Below are positions 26,160-34,963 of a stretch of DNA of 64,000 bases, piece by piece. Source of the stretch: Thioclava sediminum (GTDB lineage Bacteria; Pseudomonadota; Alphaproteobacteria; Rhodobacterales; Rhodobacteraceae). Made by a program: the position numbers and the translations under genes. Each line of letters starts with the position of its first letter. The first letter of the stretch is position 1. The stretch is from assembly GCF_002020355.1 (NCBI RefSeq), contig NZ_MPZV01000001.1:186001-250000 (forward strand), in the 5' to 3' direction. The notes beneath the pieces were generated by a model that saw nothing but the letters and a program-made list of their open reading frames with translations, was not told where the DNA came from and searched no databases.

Positions 26160-26675
26160 ATGACCCGACCCCAACGCGCCTCCAGAGCCTTTGACGGCAA
26201 GATCGACCGCGGCCCGCGCCTGCACGCGCCGCGCTTCGCTGGATTGCGCCGCGCGCAATCGGCGCTGCTGACCGCGCTCGTCGCGATCCTGCTGCAGGTC
26301 GTCCTGCTGACCGATCATCTGGGCGCTGCCGCCATCGCCGCTACCGGCCGGGCCGCGCCCGGCGCGCAGATGGGGCTGCTGCAGATCTGTACCGGCGAGG
26401 GCATCGTCTACATGACCCCGCAGGGCGAAACGGTCGCCGCGCCGGATGGGGCCGCGCCCCTGCCCGGCCAGACCGCGCCCACCGGTCAGGTCCACAGCCA
26501 ATGCGCGGTCTGCGGCTCGGCCTCGGTCTGCGCGTTTGAAGCCCCCGACACGATCGTCACTCCGGCCCGTCTCGACCGCGAGATCGCCCCGCTCCACGCG
26601 TCCCTTGAGCGGCTCTCTCTCCCGGTGCAGACCGCGCCCCGTTTCCGGCACGCCCGCGCCCCTCCTGTCGTCTGA
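26160..26675 (+). CDS. DUF2946-like membrane-anchored protein
   Basis: A 171-aa protein with one hydrophobic segment (LLTALVAILLQVVLLTDHL, about residues 39-57) and a Cys-rich motif QCAVCGSASVC near residues 117-127, reminiscent of DUF2946 proteins linked to copper. An extra Cys sits in LLQICTGEG. The start could be GTG 26157 or ATG 26160; neither has a good ribosome site. It is placed first before two NosL-type genes. The function is inferred to be metal binding in the periplasm. Confidence 0.6.
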   Translation: MTRPQRASRAFDGKIDRGPRLHAPRFAGLRRAQSALLTALVAILLQVVLLTDHLGAAAIAATGRAAPGAQMGLLQICTGEGIVYMTPQGETVAAPDGAAPLPGQTAPTGQVHSQCAVCGSASVCAFEAPDTIVTPARLDREIAPLHASLERLSLPVQTAPRFRHARAPPVV

Positions 26676-26785
26676 GTGCGTCCCTGCACGTCGATCCGGA
26701 CGTGCCTTTTCCAAACCAGACACATGGCTCGCGACTGCGCCCGTCTCTCGATGGCGGTGCGTTGCGATATGACAGGATGATCCCA

Positions 26786-27400
26786 ATGAAACGACGCGAC
26801 TTTCTTCTGACCTCTTCGACCGGCCTCGCGCTGGTGGCCTCCGGCGCAGCTGCCGAGGATATGAAACCGATGGACGGCATGCCGATGTCGCCGATGGACT
26901 GGACCGACCAGAACGGGCTGACCCGCTTTCTCAAGACCGACACCGCGCCGCTCGAGAACGAGTTCGAGAAATATCCCCGCTGCCCCTATTGCGGCATGAT
27001 GCGGCAGATGTTCAGCCAGACGCGCCACCTGATCGTCTATGACAACGACACGGTCGACGGCACCTGCTCGCTGCATTGCGCGGCGATCAGCCTCGCGCTG
27101 AACGTGGATGCGGGACCGAAGACGATCTACGCGGGCGATGCGGGGGCCACGGCCAAGGTCAAGCCGCTCGCGGTGGTCGATGACATGACCTACGTGATCG
27201 ACACGAAAAAGCCCGGCACGATGACCGGCACGTCGAAATACGCCTATGCCGACCCGGCCAAGGCGGATGCGGCGGCCAAGGACGGGGGCAAGCTGGCGAG
27301 CTTCGACGAGGCGCTGGTCATGGCCTATGCCGACATGGCGCGCGACACGATCAACATTCGCAAACGCCGCGCCGAGCGCCGCGCCCGCGCCGGTCAGTGA
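26786..27400 (+). CDS. NosL family copper chaperone-like lipoprotein/Tat protein (first copy)
   Basis: A 204-aa exported protein. A Tat signal (KRRDFLLTSSTGLALVAS) is followed by a Met-rich segment MKPMDGMPMSPMDW, then RCPYCGMMRQMF (Cys66, Cys69, Met residues) and CSLHC (Cys94, Cys98). NosL proteins deliver Cu(I) to nitrous oxide reductase, but no nosZ or nosDFY is nearby. The Met/Cys pattern points to copper binding in the periplasm. The ATG at 26786 is chosen because the signal peptide starts there. A second NosL gene follows 66 bp downstream. Confidence 0.83.
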   Translation: MKRRDFLLTSSTGLALVASGAAAEDMKPMDGMPMSPMDWTDQNGLTRFLKTDTAPLENEFEKYPRCPYCGMMRQMFSQTRHLIVYDNDTVDGTCSLHCAAISLALNVDAGPKTIYAGDAGATAKVKPLAVVDDMTYVIDTKKPGTMTGTSKYAYADPAKADAAAKDGGKLASFDEALVMAYADMARDTINIRKRRAERRARAGQ

Positions 27401-27466
27401 TCGCCTCAAGGCGGGGCCCGCGCGGCCCCGCCACTTTCCGAATACGTTTCAAGGAGTTGCAAGACG

Positions 27467-28039
27467 ATGTGCAACCATTCCTGCCATCACGGGGGCACGC
27501 CCGCACGCCCCCTGTCGCGCCCGACACGCCGCCAGATGCTCAAACGCGCCGCGGGCCTCGCCGCCACCCTCTCGCTCGGTCCGGGGCTGAGTGTTGCGCG
27601 CGCCGATGCGCCCACGCTCGACCTGCCCCCGCCCGGCCCCGGCGACACCTGCCCGGTCTGCGGCATGTTCGTTTACAAATACCCCGAATGGGTCACCACC
27701 GTGCTCTACGCGGATGGCTATGCCGATCATTTCGACGGCGCCAAGGACTACTTCAAATACATGTTCGACATGGAGAAATACGCCCTCGGCCGCAAAGCCG
27801 ACCAGATCACCGGCATGGGCGTGACCGAGTATTACGGGCTCAAGCTGATCGACGCGCGTGAAGCGCTTTATGTCGTGGGCTCGGACGTTCTGGGGCCGAT
27901 GGGCCATGAGCTGGTGCCGCTGATGAACGCGGTCGATGCGCAGGATTTCATGCGCGACCACAAGGGCCAGAAACTGTTACGCCATGACGAGGTCTCGCCG
28001 GAGTTGCTCGACGCGCTCGATCAGGGCGGCCCGTTCTGA
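27467..28039 (+). CDS. NosL family protein (second copy) with Tat signal
   Basis: A 190-aa protein whose N terminus has a Cys/His cluster (CNHSCHHGG) ahead of a twin-Arg signal RRQMLKRAAG. The mature part has DTCPVCGMFVYKYPEW (Cys62, Cys65, Met67), the NosL metal site, then a NosL fold to the end. It differs clearly from the first copy, so it is not a recent duplication. An AAGGAG site precedes the ATG. Its stop overlaps the next gene (TGATG), tying it to the membrane genes downstream. Confidence 0.85.
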   Translation: MCNHSCHHGGTPARPLSRPTRRQMLKRAAGLAATLSLGPGLSVARADAPTLDLPPPGPGDTCPVCGMFVYKYPEWVTTVLYADGYADHFDGAKDYFKYMFDMEKYALGRKADQITGMGVTEYYGLKLIDAREALYVVGSDVLGPMGHELVPLMNAVDAQDFMRDHKGQKLLRHDEVSPELLDALDQGGPF

Positions 28040-28362
28040 TGCGCCGCTCTAGCTATGTTTTCGCGGCGCTCGGTTGCCTGACGCTGCTGCTGGCGGTGGA
28101 GCTATATTACCCCGTCTTCGCGCGCCCCCATCGCGACGGCCGCCTGCTCGAAGAACGCACATTGGTCGCACGGCTGGGGCTGACCGACCCGGCGCTGTTT
28201 ACCGAGGCGCGCTATACCCGGAACCCCAGCCTCGCCGATCTGAACACGCCGTTTCAGGATCATCCGGGCAGCTTCGACCACTTCCCCTCCGGCACCTTCG
28301 TGCCGTCCCCCGCCACGCCCGGACAGGGCTGGCTCCTCTTCCAACCCGAGGCCGCGAAATGA
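28039..28362 (+). CDS. small signal-anchored protein of the NosL/ABC operon
   Basis: A 107-aa protein with one N-terminal hydrophobic helix (VFAALGCLTLLLAVELYYP) and a periplasmic tail ending PSPATPGQGWLLFQPEAAK. No family is recognised. It overlaps the NosL gene before it and the FtsX gene after it, so it is likely a structural partner of that complex. The segment DHPGSFDHFPSGTFVPSP carries several His residues that might bind metal; this is speculative. Confidence 0.65.
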   Translation: MRRSSYVFAALGCLTLLLAVELYYPVFARPHRDGRLLEERTLVARLGLTDPALFTEARYTRNPSLADLNTPFQDHPGSFDHFPSGTFVPSPATPGQGWLLFQPEAAK

Positions 28363-29501
28363 CCCCATTCCTGCGCCGCCAGCGCGCGCTGGCCGATTTC
28401 ACCCTCGCCGCTCTCGCCCGCCGCAAAGGCAAGAATATCGCCTTGATTGCAGTCTATTCCGTGGTGGTCTTCGTGCTCGCCTCGGCGATGTTCTTCGCCG
28501 CCAGCCTGCGGTTCGAGACCACGACCGTGCTCGAGGGCGCGCCCGAGATTACCGTGCAGAAGATCACGCTGGGCCGTCAGGACCTGATCGACGGTTCGGT
28601 CGCGGACGAGATCGCCGCAATCCGCGGTGTGACCGAGGCCCATCCCCGGCTCTGGGGCTATTATTACGACCGGATCAATGGCGCGAATTACACCGTCATG
28701 GTGCCCGACGACCCCGAGATGATGCCCGACCCCGGTCAGATCGCGATTGGCGAGGGCATCCCCCGCGCACGCGGCCTCGAATGGGCAGGCGCGCCGGTTT
28801 TCCTGTCGCGCTACGAGGGCGATCTGAAGAAATTCGACGTCGCCAAGACCTTCAGCCGCGATTCCGCGCTGATGACCTCGGATCTGATGCTGATGAACGA
28901 GGCTGATTTCCGCGACTTCTTCGACATACCCAAAGGCCGCTACACCGATGTCGTGGCCCGCGTGCGCAACCCCAACGAGGTCGCCACGATCGTCCAGAAA
29001 GGCTCGAACGCGCTGCCGCAGATGCGCTTCGTGACCCGCGCCGATATCGCGCGCACCTATCAGAAACTCTTCGACTGGCGCGAGGGGCTGCTGACGGCGC
29101 TGGCGTTCGCGGGCATCCTCGCCTTCGTCATTTTCGCCGCCGAAAAAGCCAGCGGGCTCTCGGCCGAAGAAGCGCGCGAGATCGGCATCCTCAAGGCTGT
29201 GGGCTGGAATACGCGCGACGTGATCGCGATGAAGATGTGGGAAGGCGGGCTGATCTCGCTCGCAGCCTTTCTGATCGGCACCGTTGCGGGCTTCGCCCAT
29301 GTGTTCTTCTTCGGCGCCCCACTCTTCGCGCCGATCCTGAAGGGCTGGGCGGTGATCTATCCCGATTTCCCGCTGAGCCCGCATGTGGACGGGCTGCAAC
29401 TGCTGACGCTCGCGCTGCTGACCACCCTGCCCTATATCGCCGCGACCGTGGTGCCGATCTGGCGCACGGCGTCGGCCGATCCCGATGCCGTAATGCGCTG
29501 A
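28359..29501 (+). CDS. FtsX/MacB-type ABC transporter permease
   Basis: A 380-aa permease. A first membrane helix (IALIAVYSVVVFVLASAMFF, about residues 28-47) is followed by a large extracytoplasmic domain and then an FtsX domain with three helices. ARSEEAREIGILKAVGW-like sequence (AEEAREIGILKAVGWNTRDV) is the coupling region. MacB-type permeases do not pump through a pore but move periplasmic cargo mechanically. The next gene is its ATPase. Overlap with the upstream gene (ATGA) indicates coupled synthesis. Confidence 0.88.
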   Translation: MTPFLRRQRALADFTLAALARRKGKNIALIAVYSVVVFVLASAMFFAASLRFETTTVLEGAPEITVQKITLGRQDLIDGSVADEIAAIRGVTEAHPRLWGYYYDRINGANYTVMVPDDPEMMPDPGQIAIGEGIPRARGLEWAGAPVFLSRYEGDLKKFDVAKTFSRDSALMTSDLMLMNEADFRDFFDIPKGRYTDVVARVRNPNEVATIVQKGSNALPQMRFVTRADIARTYQKLFDWREGLLTALAFAGILAFVIFAAEKASGLSAEEAREIGILKAVGWNTRDVIAMKMWEGGLISLAAFLIGTVAGFAHVFFFGAPLFAPILKGWAVIYPDFPLSPHVDGLQLLTLALLTTLPYIAATVVPIWRTASADPDAVMR

Positions 29502-29511
29502 GGAGGCCCCC

Positions 29512-30210
29512 ATGATCACTCTGCAATCCGTGACCAAGACCTATAATGCGGGCCGCCCGAATGCCGTGACCGCGCTGGACGGGATCGACCTGAGCATCGA
29601 GGGCCGGGCCGTCACCGTGCTCAAGGGGCCGTCGGGCTCGGGAAAATCCTCGCTCCTGTCGGTCGTGGCCTGCATGGCGCGCCCCTCCACGGGCCGCGTC
29701 AGCCTCGACGGCGAGGTCGTCTCGGGCCTGCCCGAGCACTTCCAGACCGAACTGCGGCGCGAGCGGTTCGGCTTCATCTTCCAGCGGTTCAACCTCGTGC
29801 GCGGTCTGACCGTGCTGGAAAACGTGATGCTGCCAGCCGCGCCGCTGGGTCAGCCCTTCGGAGAGCTCCGCGCGCGGGCGATGGACCGGATCGAGGCGCT
29901 GGGTCTGGGGCCGCGCGCCCAGACCCGGATCGAGTTGCTCTCGGGCGGCGAGGCGCAGCGCGCAGCGATTGCGCGGGCGCTCATCAACGATCCGCCGATC
30001 CTGATCGCGGATGAGCCCACGGCCAATCTCGACAGCGCGCTCTCCGAGACCTTCCTGCAGATCGTCGCCGAGGAGAAAGCGCGCGGGCGCACCGTCATCA
30101 TGTCGAGCCACGACCCCCGCGTCTGGGGCGCGGACTGCGTCGACCGGGTGGTTTCGATGCGCGACGGGCGGATCGAGGATGCCCCTGCCCAGCAGGAGCC
30201 GCAGCCATGA
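29512..30210 (+). CDS. ABC transporter ATP-binding protein (MacB/LolD type)
   Basis: A 232-aa ATPase with Walker A GPSGSGKSSLLS (about residues 42-53), signature LSGGEAQRAAIARAL, Walker B ILIADEPTAN and the H-loop SSHDPRVW. Similarity is to the LolD/MacB ATPases that partner FtsX-type permeases. It starts 10 bp after the permease with an AGGAGG site, and overlaps the following membrane gene by 4 bp. Confidence 0.92.
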   Translation: MITLQSVTKTYNAGRPNAVTALDGIDLSIEGRAVTVLKGPSGSGKSSLLSVVACMARPSTGRVSLDGEVVSGLPEHFQTELRRERFGFIFQRFNLVRGLTVLENVMLPAAPLGQPFGELRARAMDRIEALGLGPRAQTRIELLSGGEAQRAAIARALINDPPILIADEPTANLDSALSETFLQIVAEEKARGRTVIMSSHDPRVWGADCVDRVVSMRDGRIEDAPAQQEPQP

Positions 30211-31205
30211 TCTTTCAAACGCCGATCATGGCGCTGTTGCTGGTGGCGGGTCTGGCCGCGCTGACGGCCCTCTGGGCGGGCGGCTTCGCCGTCACCGTTC
30301 TGCGCCGCTGGGATCTGACGGATATGGGCGCGCGCCAGCTGCGCATGGAGCGGATGACCGAGTTGGTCTCGACCCTCTTCGCCGCCGTCATGCTGGCCGA
30401 GCTCGCGGCGCTTTTGCTCTTCGTCTTCAATGCCGACCGGATGTCGTCGCTCTTCGTCGGCGCAATGTGTGCGGTCGGCACGCTCAACGTGAACGATTAC
30501 GGCTTCCCCGCGCTCTATCTCAAGATCGGCGTGTTTTTCGCCGCCGTGATCTGGCTGATCCTCGACCGGGCCGACAGGCTGGGCCGGGACTACCCGCTGA
30601 CCCGCGTGAAATACGCAGCCCTTCTCGCGATCACGCCGCTGATCCTTGCCGATGGCGCGGTCGAGCTGGGCTATTTCCTCGACATGCAGACCGATGTGAT
30701 CACCTCGTGCTGCTCGAAGCTGTTCACGCCGAACAATCCCAATCTCGCGAACCAGATGGCGGGCGTCGGCGAGGCGCAGGCGCTCTGGCTGCTTGGCCTC
30801 ACCGCACTGATCGGCTTGGCTGCGGGGATTGCGGCGCTGATCCGCAAGCGCGGCTACGGGCTTTACGCGCTGGCCTCGGCGCTGATGTTCGGGATGGGAC
30901 TGACCGCGATCGTCGCCACGATCTCGCTCTATATCTATGAAAACCCCAACCATCATTGCCCGTTCTGCATCCTCAAGCCCGAATACGGCTATGTCGGCTA
31001 CGCGCTCTATGTCCCGCTGTTTCTGGCCACCGCAGCCGGGCTTGGGGCGGGCGCGCTCAGCCCGTTTCAAAAGCGCGCCTCGCTGGCGGGGCCGTTGCCG
31101 GGTCTGATGCGGCGGCTGCTGATCTGGTCGATGGCCGGGTTCGCCACCTTCGGGATCGTCTGCCTGATCGTGATCTGGCGCTCGCATCTGATCCTCTTCG
31201 GCTAA
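30207..31205 (+). CDS. polytopic membrane protein with Cys/His motifs, NosL/ABC operon
   Basis: A 332-aa membrane protein with about eight hydrophobic segments. Two conserved-looking metal or redox motifs stand out, VITSCCSKLFTPNN (Cys168, Cys169) and ENPNHHCPFCILK (His249, His250, Cys251, Cys254), both next to helix ends. I do not recognise a named family. As the last gene of an operon with two NosL proteins and an FtsX/ABC pair, it may pass copper or electrons across the membrane. That role is inferred from motifs and context only. Confidence 0.7.
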   Translation: MIFQTPIMALLLVAGLAALTALWAGGFAVTVLRRWDLTDMGARQLRMERMTELVSTLFAAVMLAELAALLLFVFNADRMSSLFVGAMCAVGTLNVNDYGFPALYLKIGVFFAAVIWLILDRADRLGRDYPLTRVKYAALLAITPLILADGAVELGYFLDMQTDVITSCCSKLFTPNNPNLANQMAGVGEAQALWLLGLTALIGLAAGIAALIRKRGYGLYALASALMFGMGLTAIVATISLYIYENPNHHCPFCILKPEYGYVGYALYVPLFLATAAGLGAGALSPFQKRASLAGPLPGLMRRLLIWSMAGFATFGIVCLIVIWRSHLILFG

Positions 31206-31310
31206 GCTGTCCGCGATGCGGGCGACCCCGATTTGGGCCAGTGTCGCGCCGGGCTATGTCGTAAGGCAACCGCGCCAAGCGCGGGAACGCGAACTGGAGG
31301 AGGACTGACC

Positions 31311-32006
31311 ATGAGCAAAGCACAGGCGGTGATTATCGGAGTGGGCGACGGGCTTTCAGCCGCCGTGGCGCGGGAGCTTGCGCCCGATTATGACCTCACG
31401 CTGGCCGCCCGCAGCGCCGAGAAGATGCAGGCACTGGCCGAGGAGACCGGCGCGCGCATGGTGCAGCTGGACGCGACCGACGAAGCCGCGATTACCGATC
31501 TGTTCGACGCCCTGCCCGCGCCGCCGCGCGTCGTCGTCTACAACCCGTCCGGCCGGGTGCGCGGCCCGGTGGCGGAACTCGATGCCGACGAGGTTCGCGC
31601 CGCCGTCGAGATCACCGCAATCGGAGCGTTTCTGACCGGCAAACACGCCGCGCGGCGGATGCTCGAAGCCGAGCCCGCCGAAGGTGTTCGCGGCACGATC
31701 CTGTTCACCGGGGCTTCTGCCGGGGTGAAAGGGTTCGCGCGCTCCGCCCCCTTCGCGATGGGCAAATTCGCGCAGCGCGGGCTGGCCGAGAGCATGGCGC
31801 GCGAATTGCATCCCCAAGGCATCCATGTCGCGTGGGTGAATATCGACGGCATGATCCTCAATCCGGGCCGCAGCGAGGCGCCCTACAAACCCGGCTCGAT
31901 GCTGCGCCCCGCAGCAATCGCGAAGACCTATCGCCAGCTGATCGAGCAGGATCGCAGCGCCTGGACCAACGAGATCACGCTGCGCCCATGGGTCGAGACG
32001 TTCTGA
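31311..32006 (+). CDS. SDR-fold protein lacking the catalytic Tyr
   Basis: A 231-aa Rossmann protein of SDR shape. The cofactor loop is IIGVGDGLSAAVAREL instead of the usual TGxxxGxG. Where YxxxK is expected, it reads SAPFAMGKFAQRGL, so Phe replaces the catalytic Tyr while the Lys is kept. Either it is a weak or altered dehydrogenase or it has another role. The ATG follows CTGGAGGAG. It lies between the NosL operon and a convergent ThDP enzyme gene, and appears to be its own transcript. Confidence 0.8.
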   Translation: MSKAQAVIIGVGDGLSAAVARELAPDYDLTLAARSAEKMQALAEETGARMVQLDATDEAAITDLFDALPAPPRVVVYNPSGRVRGPVAELDADEVRAAVEITAIGAFLTGKHAARRMLEAEPAEGVRGTILFTGASAGVKGFARSAPFAMGKFAQRGLAESMARELHPQGIHVAWVNIDGMILNPGRSEAPYKPGSMLRPAAIAKTYRQLIEQDRSAWTNEITLRPWVETF

Positions 32007-32018
32007 GGCGGCGGGCGC

Positions 32019-33695
32019 TCAGCGCCCCTTGCCCGCCTCCAGCGCCGCCGCGCGCATGGCCGAGAGCGACTGGCGCGGGGTCAGCGCCTCGGGCGAGATC
32101 ACGAGATCCAGCACCGCGCCGGTCTCGGACGCCCGCGCACGTTCGAACGCGGCGGCGAAATCCTCCGTCCGCTCGACCCGCTCGCCGTGGAAGCCATAGG
32201 CCTTCGCCAGCGCCGCGAAATCCGGGTTCACCGCCATCGAAGTACCCGACACGCGGGTCGGATAATTACGCTCCTGATGAGCGCGGATCGTGCCGTAAAT
32301 CCCGTTGTTGAGGATCAGGATGATCGGTTGCGCGCCCGCCTGCGCGGCGGTGGCAAGCTCCTGCGAGGTCATCTGGAAATCGCCATCGCCCGCGAAGCAG
32401 ACCACCGTCTTCTCGGGCTGCGCCACCTTGGCCGCGATGGCCGCCGGCACCCCGTAGCCCATCGCGCCCGATTGCGGCGCAAGCAGCGTGGCTTGCGGTC
32501 CGAAGCGGAAGAATCGCCCCGGCCAGACCGCGAAATTGCCCGCCCCGTTGGTCAGGATCATGTCCTCGGGGAGTTCCTCGCGCAGATAGGCGCAGACCTT
32601 GCCCATATCGACCGGCGAGGGCAGATCGGGCAGATCGAAGCCTGCCTCATAGGCCGCGCGGCCCTCGGCCCGCCAGTCGGCCCAATCGCCTTTCACCGGC
32701 TCCAGCGCGCCAAGGGCTGCGGCGAAGGCGTTCGGTCCGGCATGGATGCCCAGTTCGGGACGGTAGATCTTGCCGATCTCCAGATCCGAGCCGTGGACAT
32801 GGATCAGCCGCTGCGCGGGCTGCGGCACGTCCAGAAGCGTGTAGCCATCGGTCGAATTCTCGCCAAAGCGCGCATTGATCGCGAGGATCACGTCGGCCTC
32901 GCGCATCAGGCGCTTCACATGCGGCGCCATCCCGACACCCGCATCGCCGCAGAAGACGGGCGAGTTATTGTCGAACTGGTCCTGATAACGAAAGACCGAA
33001 AGAACAGGGATATCAGAGACTTCCGCGAATGACTTAATGTGCGCAGTGCTACCCCCGCGCCAGTTGCACCCGCCATAGAGGATCAGCGGACGCTTGGCCC
33101 CGGCCAGCATCTCGCGCAGCTCGCCCATCGCCGCCGGATCGGGCTGCGGTTCGGTGATCCGAACGGGCGCAGCAAGCGGCGTGGCCTCGGTCATCGCGGT
33201 CAGCATGTCCTCGGGCAGAGCGACCACGACCGGGCCGGGCCGCCCGCTCACGGCCATCGTCCAGGCGCGGGAGAGAATTTCGGGGATGCGCTCGACACGG
33301 TCGATCTCGACGGCCCATTTCGCCATCGTGCCGAAGACCGCCTTGTAATCGAGCTCCTGAAACGCCTCGCGGCCCTTCATATCGGTGCCGACCTGCCCCA
33401 CGAAGAGGATCATCGGCGCAGAATCCTGCATCGCCGTATGCACCCCGATCGAGGCATTGGTGGCCCCGGGGCCGCGCGTGACCATGCAGATGCCGGGCTC
33501 CCCGGTCAGCTTGCCGTAAGCGGCGGCCATGAAGCTCGCCCCGCCTTCCTGACGGCACAGCACGAAATCCAGCGTGCCCTGCGTGTCGTGCAGCGCATCG
33601 AGCACCGCGAGATAGCTCTCGCCCGGCACCCCGAATGCCTTGCGCGCACCAAGCCCCACGAGGCTTTCGACCAGAACCTGACCACCGTTTCTCAT
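32019..33695 (-). CDS. thiamine-diphosphate-binding enzyme (acetolactate synthase-like)
   Basis: A 558-aa ThDP-dependent enzyme with the N-terminal cofactor-activating Glu in AFGVPGESYLAVLDAL (about residues 19-34) and the ThDP/Mg motif CFAGDGDFQMTSQELATA with a downstream NNG (about 437-475). It resembles catabolic decarboxylase/carboligases rather than IlvB, which has a small-subunit gene next to it; none is here. The substrate is not readable. A dienelactone hydrolase gene lies upstream on the same strand about 110 bp away. Confidence 0.87.
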   Translation of the reverse strand: MRNGGQVLVESLVGLGARKAFGVPGESYLAVLDALHDTQGTLDFVLCRQEGGASFMAAAYGKLTGEPGICMVTRGPGATNASIGVHTAMQDSAPMILFVGQVGTDMKGREAFQELDYKAVFGTMAKWAVEIDRVERIPEILSRAWTMAVSGRPGPVVVALPEDMLTAMTEATPLAAPVRITEPQPDPAAMGELREMLAGAKRPLILYGGCNWRGGSTAHIKSFAEVSDIPVLSVFRYQDQFDNNSPVFCGDAGVGMAPHVKRLMREADVILAINARFGENSTDGYTLLDVPQPAQRLIHVHGSDLEIGKIYRPELGIHAGPNAFAAALGALEPVKGDWADWRAEGRAAYEAGFDLPDLPSPVDMGKVCAYLREELPEDMILTNGAGNFAVWPGRFFRFGPQATLLAPQSGAMGYGVPAAIAAKVAQPEKTVVCFAGDGDFQMTSQELATAAQAGAQPIILILNNGIYGTIRAHQERNYPTRVSGTSMAVNPDFAALAKAYGFHGERVERTEDFAAAFERARASETGAVLDLVISPEALTPRQSLSAMRAAALEAGKGR

Positions 33696-33804
33696 GCGCG
33701 CGTCTCTCTCCCGTTTGCGGCTCCGCGCAATGACGCGGATCTTGCGAGAGGCGTAGCACGCGCCAAATCGGAGCGCACCCCCGGCAGGTCGCGAGCGCGC
33801 CAGA

Positions 33805-34719
33805 TCACCCGGCGAGGTAGGTCCGGAACCACGCGATCATGCGTTCCTCGGCCAGCTTGGCGGCGGCCTCGTCGTAGCGCGGCGTCGTGTCGTTGTGGAA
33901 CCCGTGGTTCACGCCCGGATAGATATAGGCCTCGTAGCGCTTGTCGTTTTCCTCGAGCGCCTTTTGATACTCCGGCCACATCGCGTTGATCCGCTGGTCG
34001 AGCGCTGCGAGCTGGATCATCAGTGGCGCCTCGATCATCGCGACTTGCGCAGAGTCGGGCGCAGCCCCGTAGAACGGCACGCCCGCGCCCATCTCGGGAT
34101 AGGCGACGGCTAGCTTGTTCACCACGCCCCCGCCATAGCAGAAGCCGGTCGCACCGACCTTGCCATTGGTGCCGTCGAGCATCTGGAGATACTCGAACCC
34201 GGCGAAGAAATCATTGAGCAGCGCGCCCTGATCGAGGCTGCGCTGCATCGTGCGTCCCTCGTCGTCATTGCCCGGATAGCCGCCGAGCGAGGACAGCCCA
34301 TCGGGCCCCATCGCCACGAAGCCCGCCTTGGCCAGCCTGCGCACGACATCGCGGATATAAGGGTTAAGGCCACGGTTCTCATGCACGACGAGGATCGCCG
34401 CGGGTGGATTGTCCGGGTCGATCTGCGTCGGGCGGACGAGATAGGCGGCAATCTCGCCGGTGCCGTTCGGGCTGGGATAGGTGATGTCTTCGCCCTGAAT
34501 CTCGGGATCGTCCTCGGCCACCTGTTGGGCGAGCGCGTAATCGGGCGCGAGCGCGCCGAGGATCGCCAGCGCGGTCACGCCGCCCACCGCCCATTTCCCC
34601 GCCCGATCGAGAAATTCCCGTTTCGAGATCTTGCCATGGACATAGTAATCGTAGAGATCGAGAAGTTCCTGGTCGAAATCGGCCGCCGTCAAGCGACGCG
34701 CATTGGCTGGATCGGTCAT
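33805..34719 (-). CDS. dienelactone hydrolase family protein, exported
   Basis: A 304-aa alpha/beta hydrolase with a helical N-terminal segment and a signal-like KREFLDRAGKWAVGGVTALAILG (about residues 38-60). The catalytic site is GATGFCYGGGVVN (Cys nucleophile), with the His in YPGVNHGFHND. It resembles YghX-type hydrolases, which have the same N-terminal extension. The gene may act on a periplasmic ester or lactone. The start at 34719 follows GAGGAGGATT. Confidence 0.87.
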   Translation of the reverse strand: MTDPANARRLTAADFDQELLDLYDYYVHGKISKREFLDRAGKWAVGGVTALAILGALAPDYALAQQVAEDDPEIQGEDITYPSPNGTGEIAAYLVRPTQIDPDNPPAAILVVHENRGLNPYIRDVVRRLAKAGFVAMGPDGLSSLGGYPGNDDEGRTMQRSLDQGALLNDFFAGFEYLQMLDGTNGKVGATGFCYGGGVVNKLAVAYPEMGAGVPFYGAAPDSAQVAMIEAPLMIQLAALDQRINAMWPEYQKALEENDKRYEAYIYPGVNHGFHNDTTPRYDEAAAKLAEERMIAWFRTYLAG

Positions 34720-34902
34720 GGTGAATCCTCCTCCTGAGACCGGGAAGCATATCACGAACGAGTGATTTTCCGTCGCATTATCGACGCGCATTTCATGCGA
34801 GGCGCCCTCCTCACGCCGCGGCTGATCTAGCGTGCCGCGTCGCATCACAAACCAAATATTCTCAATAGACCCTGGGTTGCATCTTGCAATTACGTTACGT
34901 TT

Positions 34903-34920
34903 ATAGGTTGTTAAACCTAT
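34903..34920. promoter_or_regulatory. inverted repeat in the promoter region of the polysaccharide operon
   Basis: Arms ATAGGTT and AACCTAT around GTTA lie in an AT-rich patch (about 34840-34925) 44 bp before the TTG start at 34964. It could be an operator or part of the 5' leader. No regulator is adjacent. Confidence 0.5.
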
Positions 34921-34963
34921 TGGCCCCGCCCCGCTGTAACGTGTCATCTCGAGGAGCCCCGAA

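Noticed and set aside
25461-26786. Long minus-strand open frame across the monooxygenase relic and the DUF2946-like gene
   Set aside because: It joins several unrelated pieces, overlaps the aldo/keto reductase and a plus-strand gene with a membrane helix, and has no continuous similarity to a family.
26786-28039. Denitrification (nos) locus based on the NosL proteins
   Set aside because: No nosZ, nosR, nosD, nosF or nosY was found nearby, and the permease is FtsX-type. NosL alone is not evidence of N2O reduction.
31270-31284. Small GC hairpin CCGCGC/GCGCGG before the SDR gene as a terminator
   Set aside because: The 6-bp stem has no T run on either strand and lies within the likely leader of the SDR gene.
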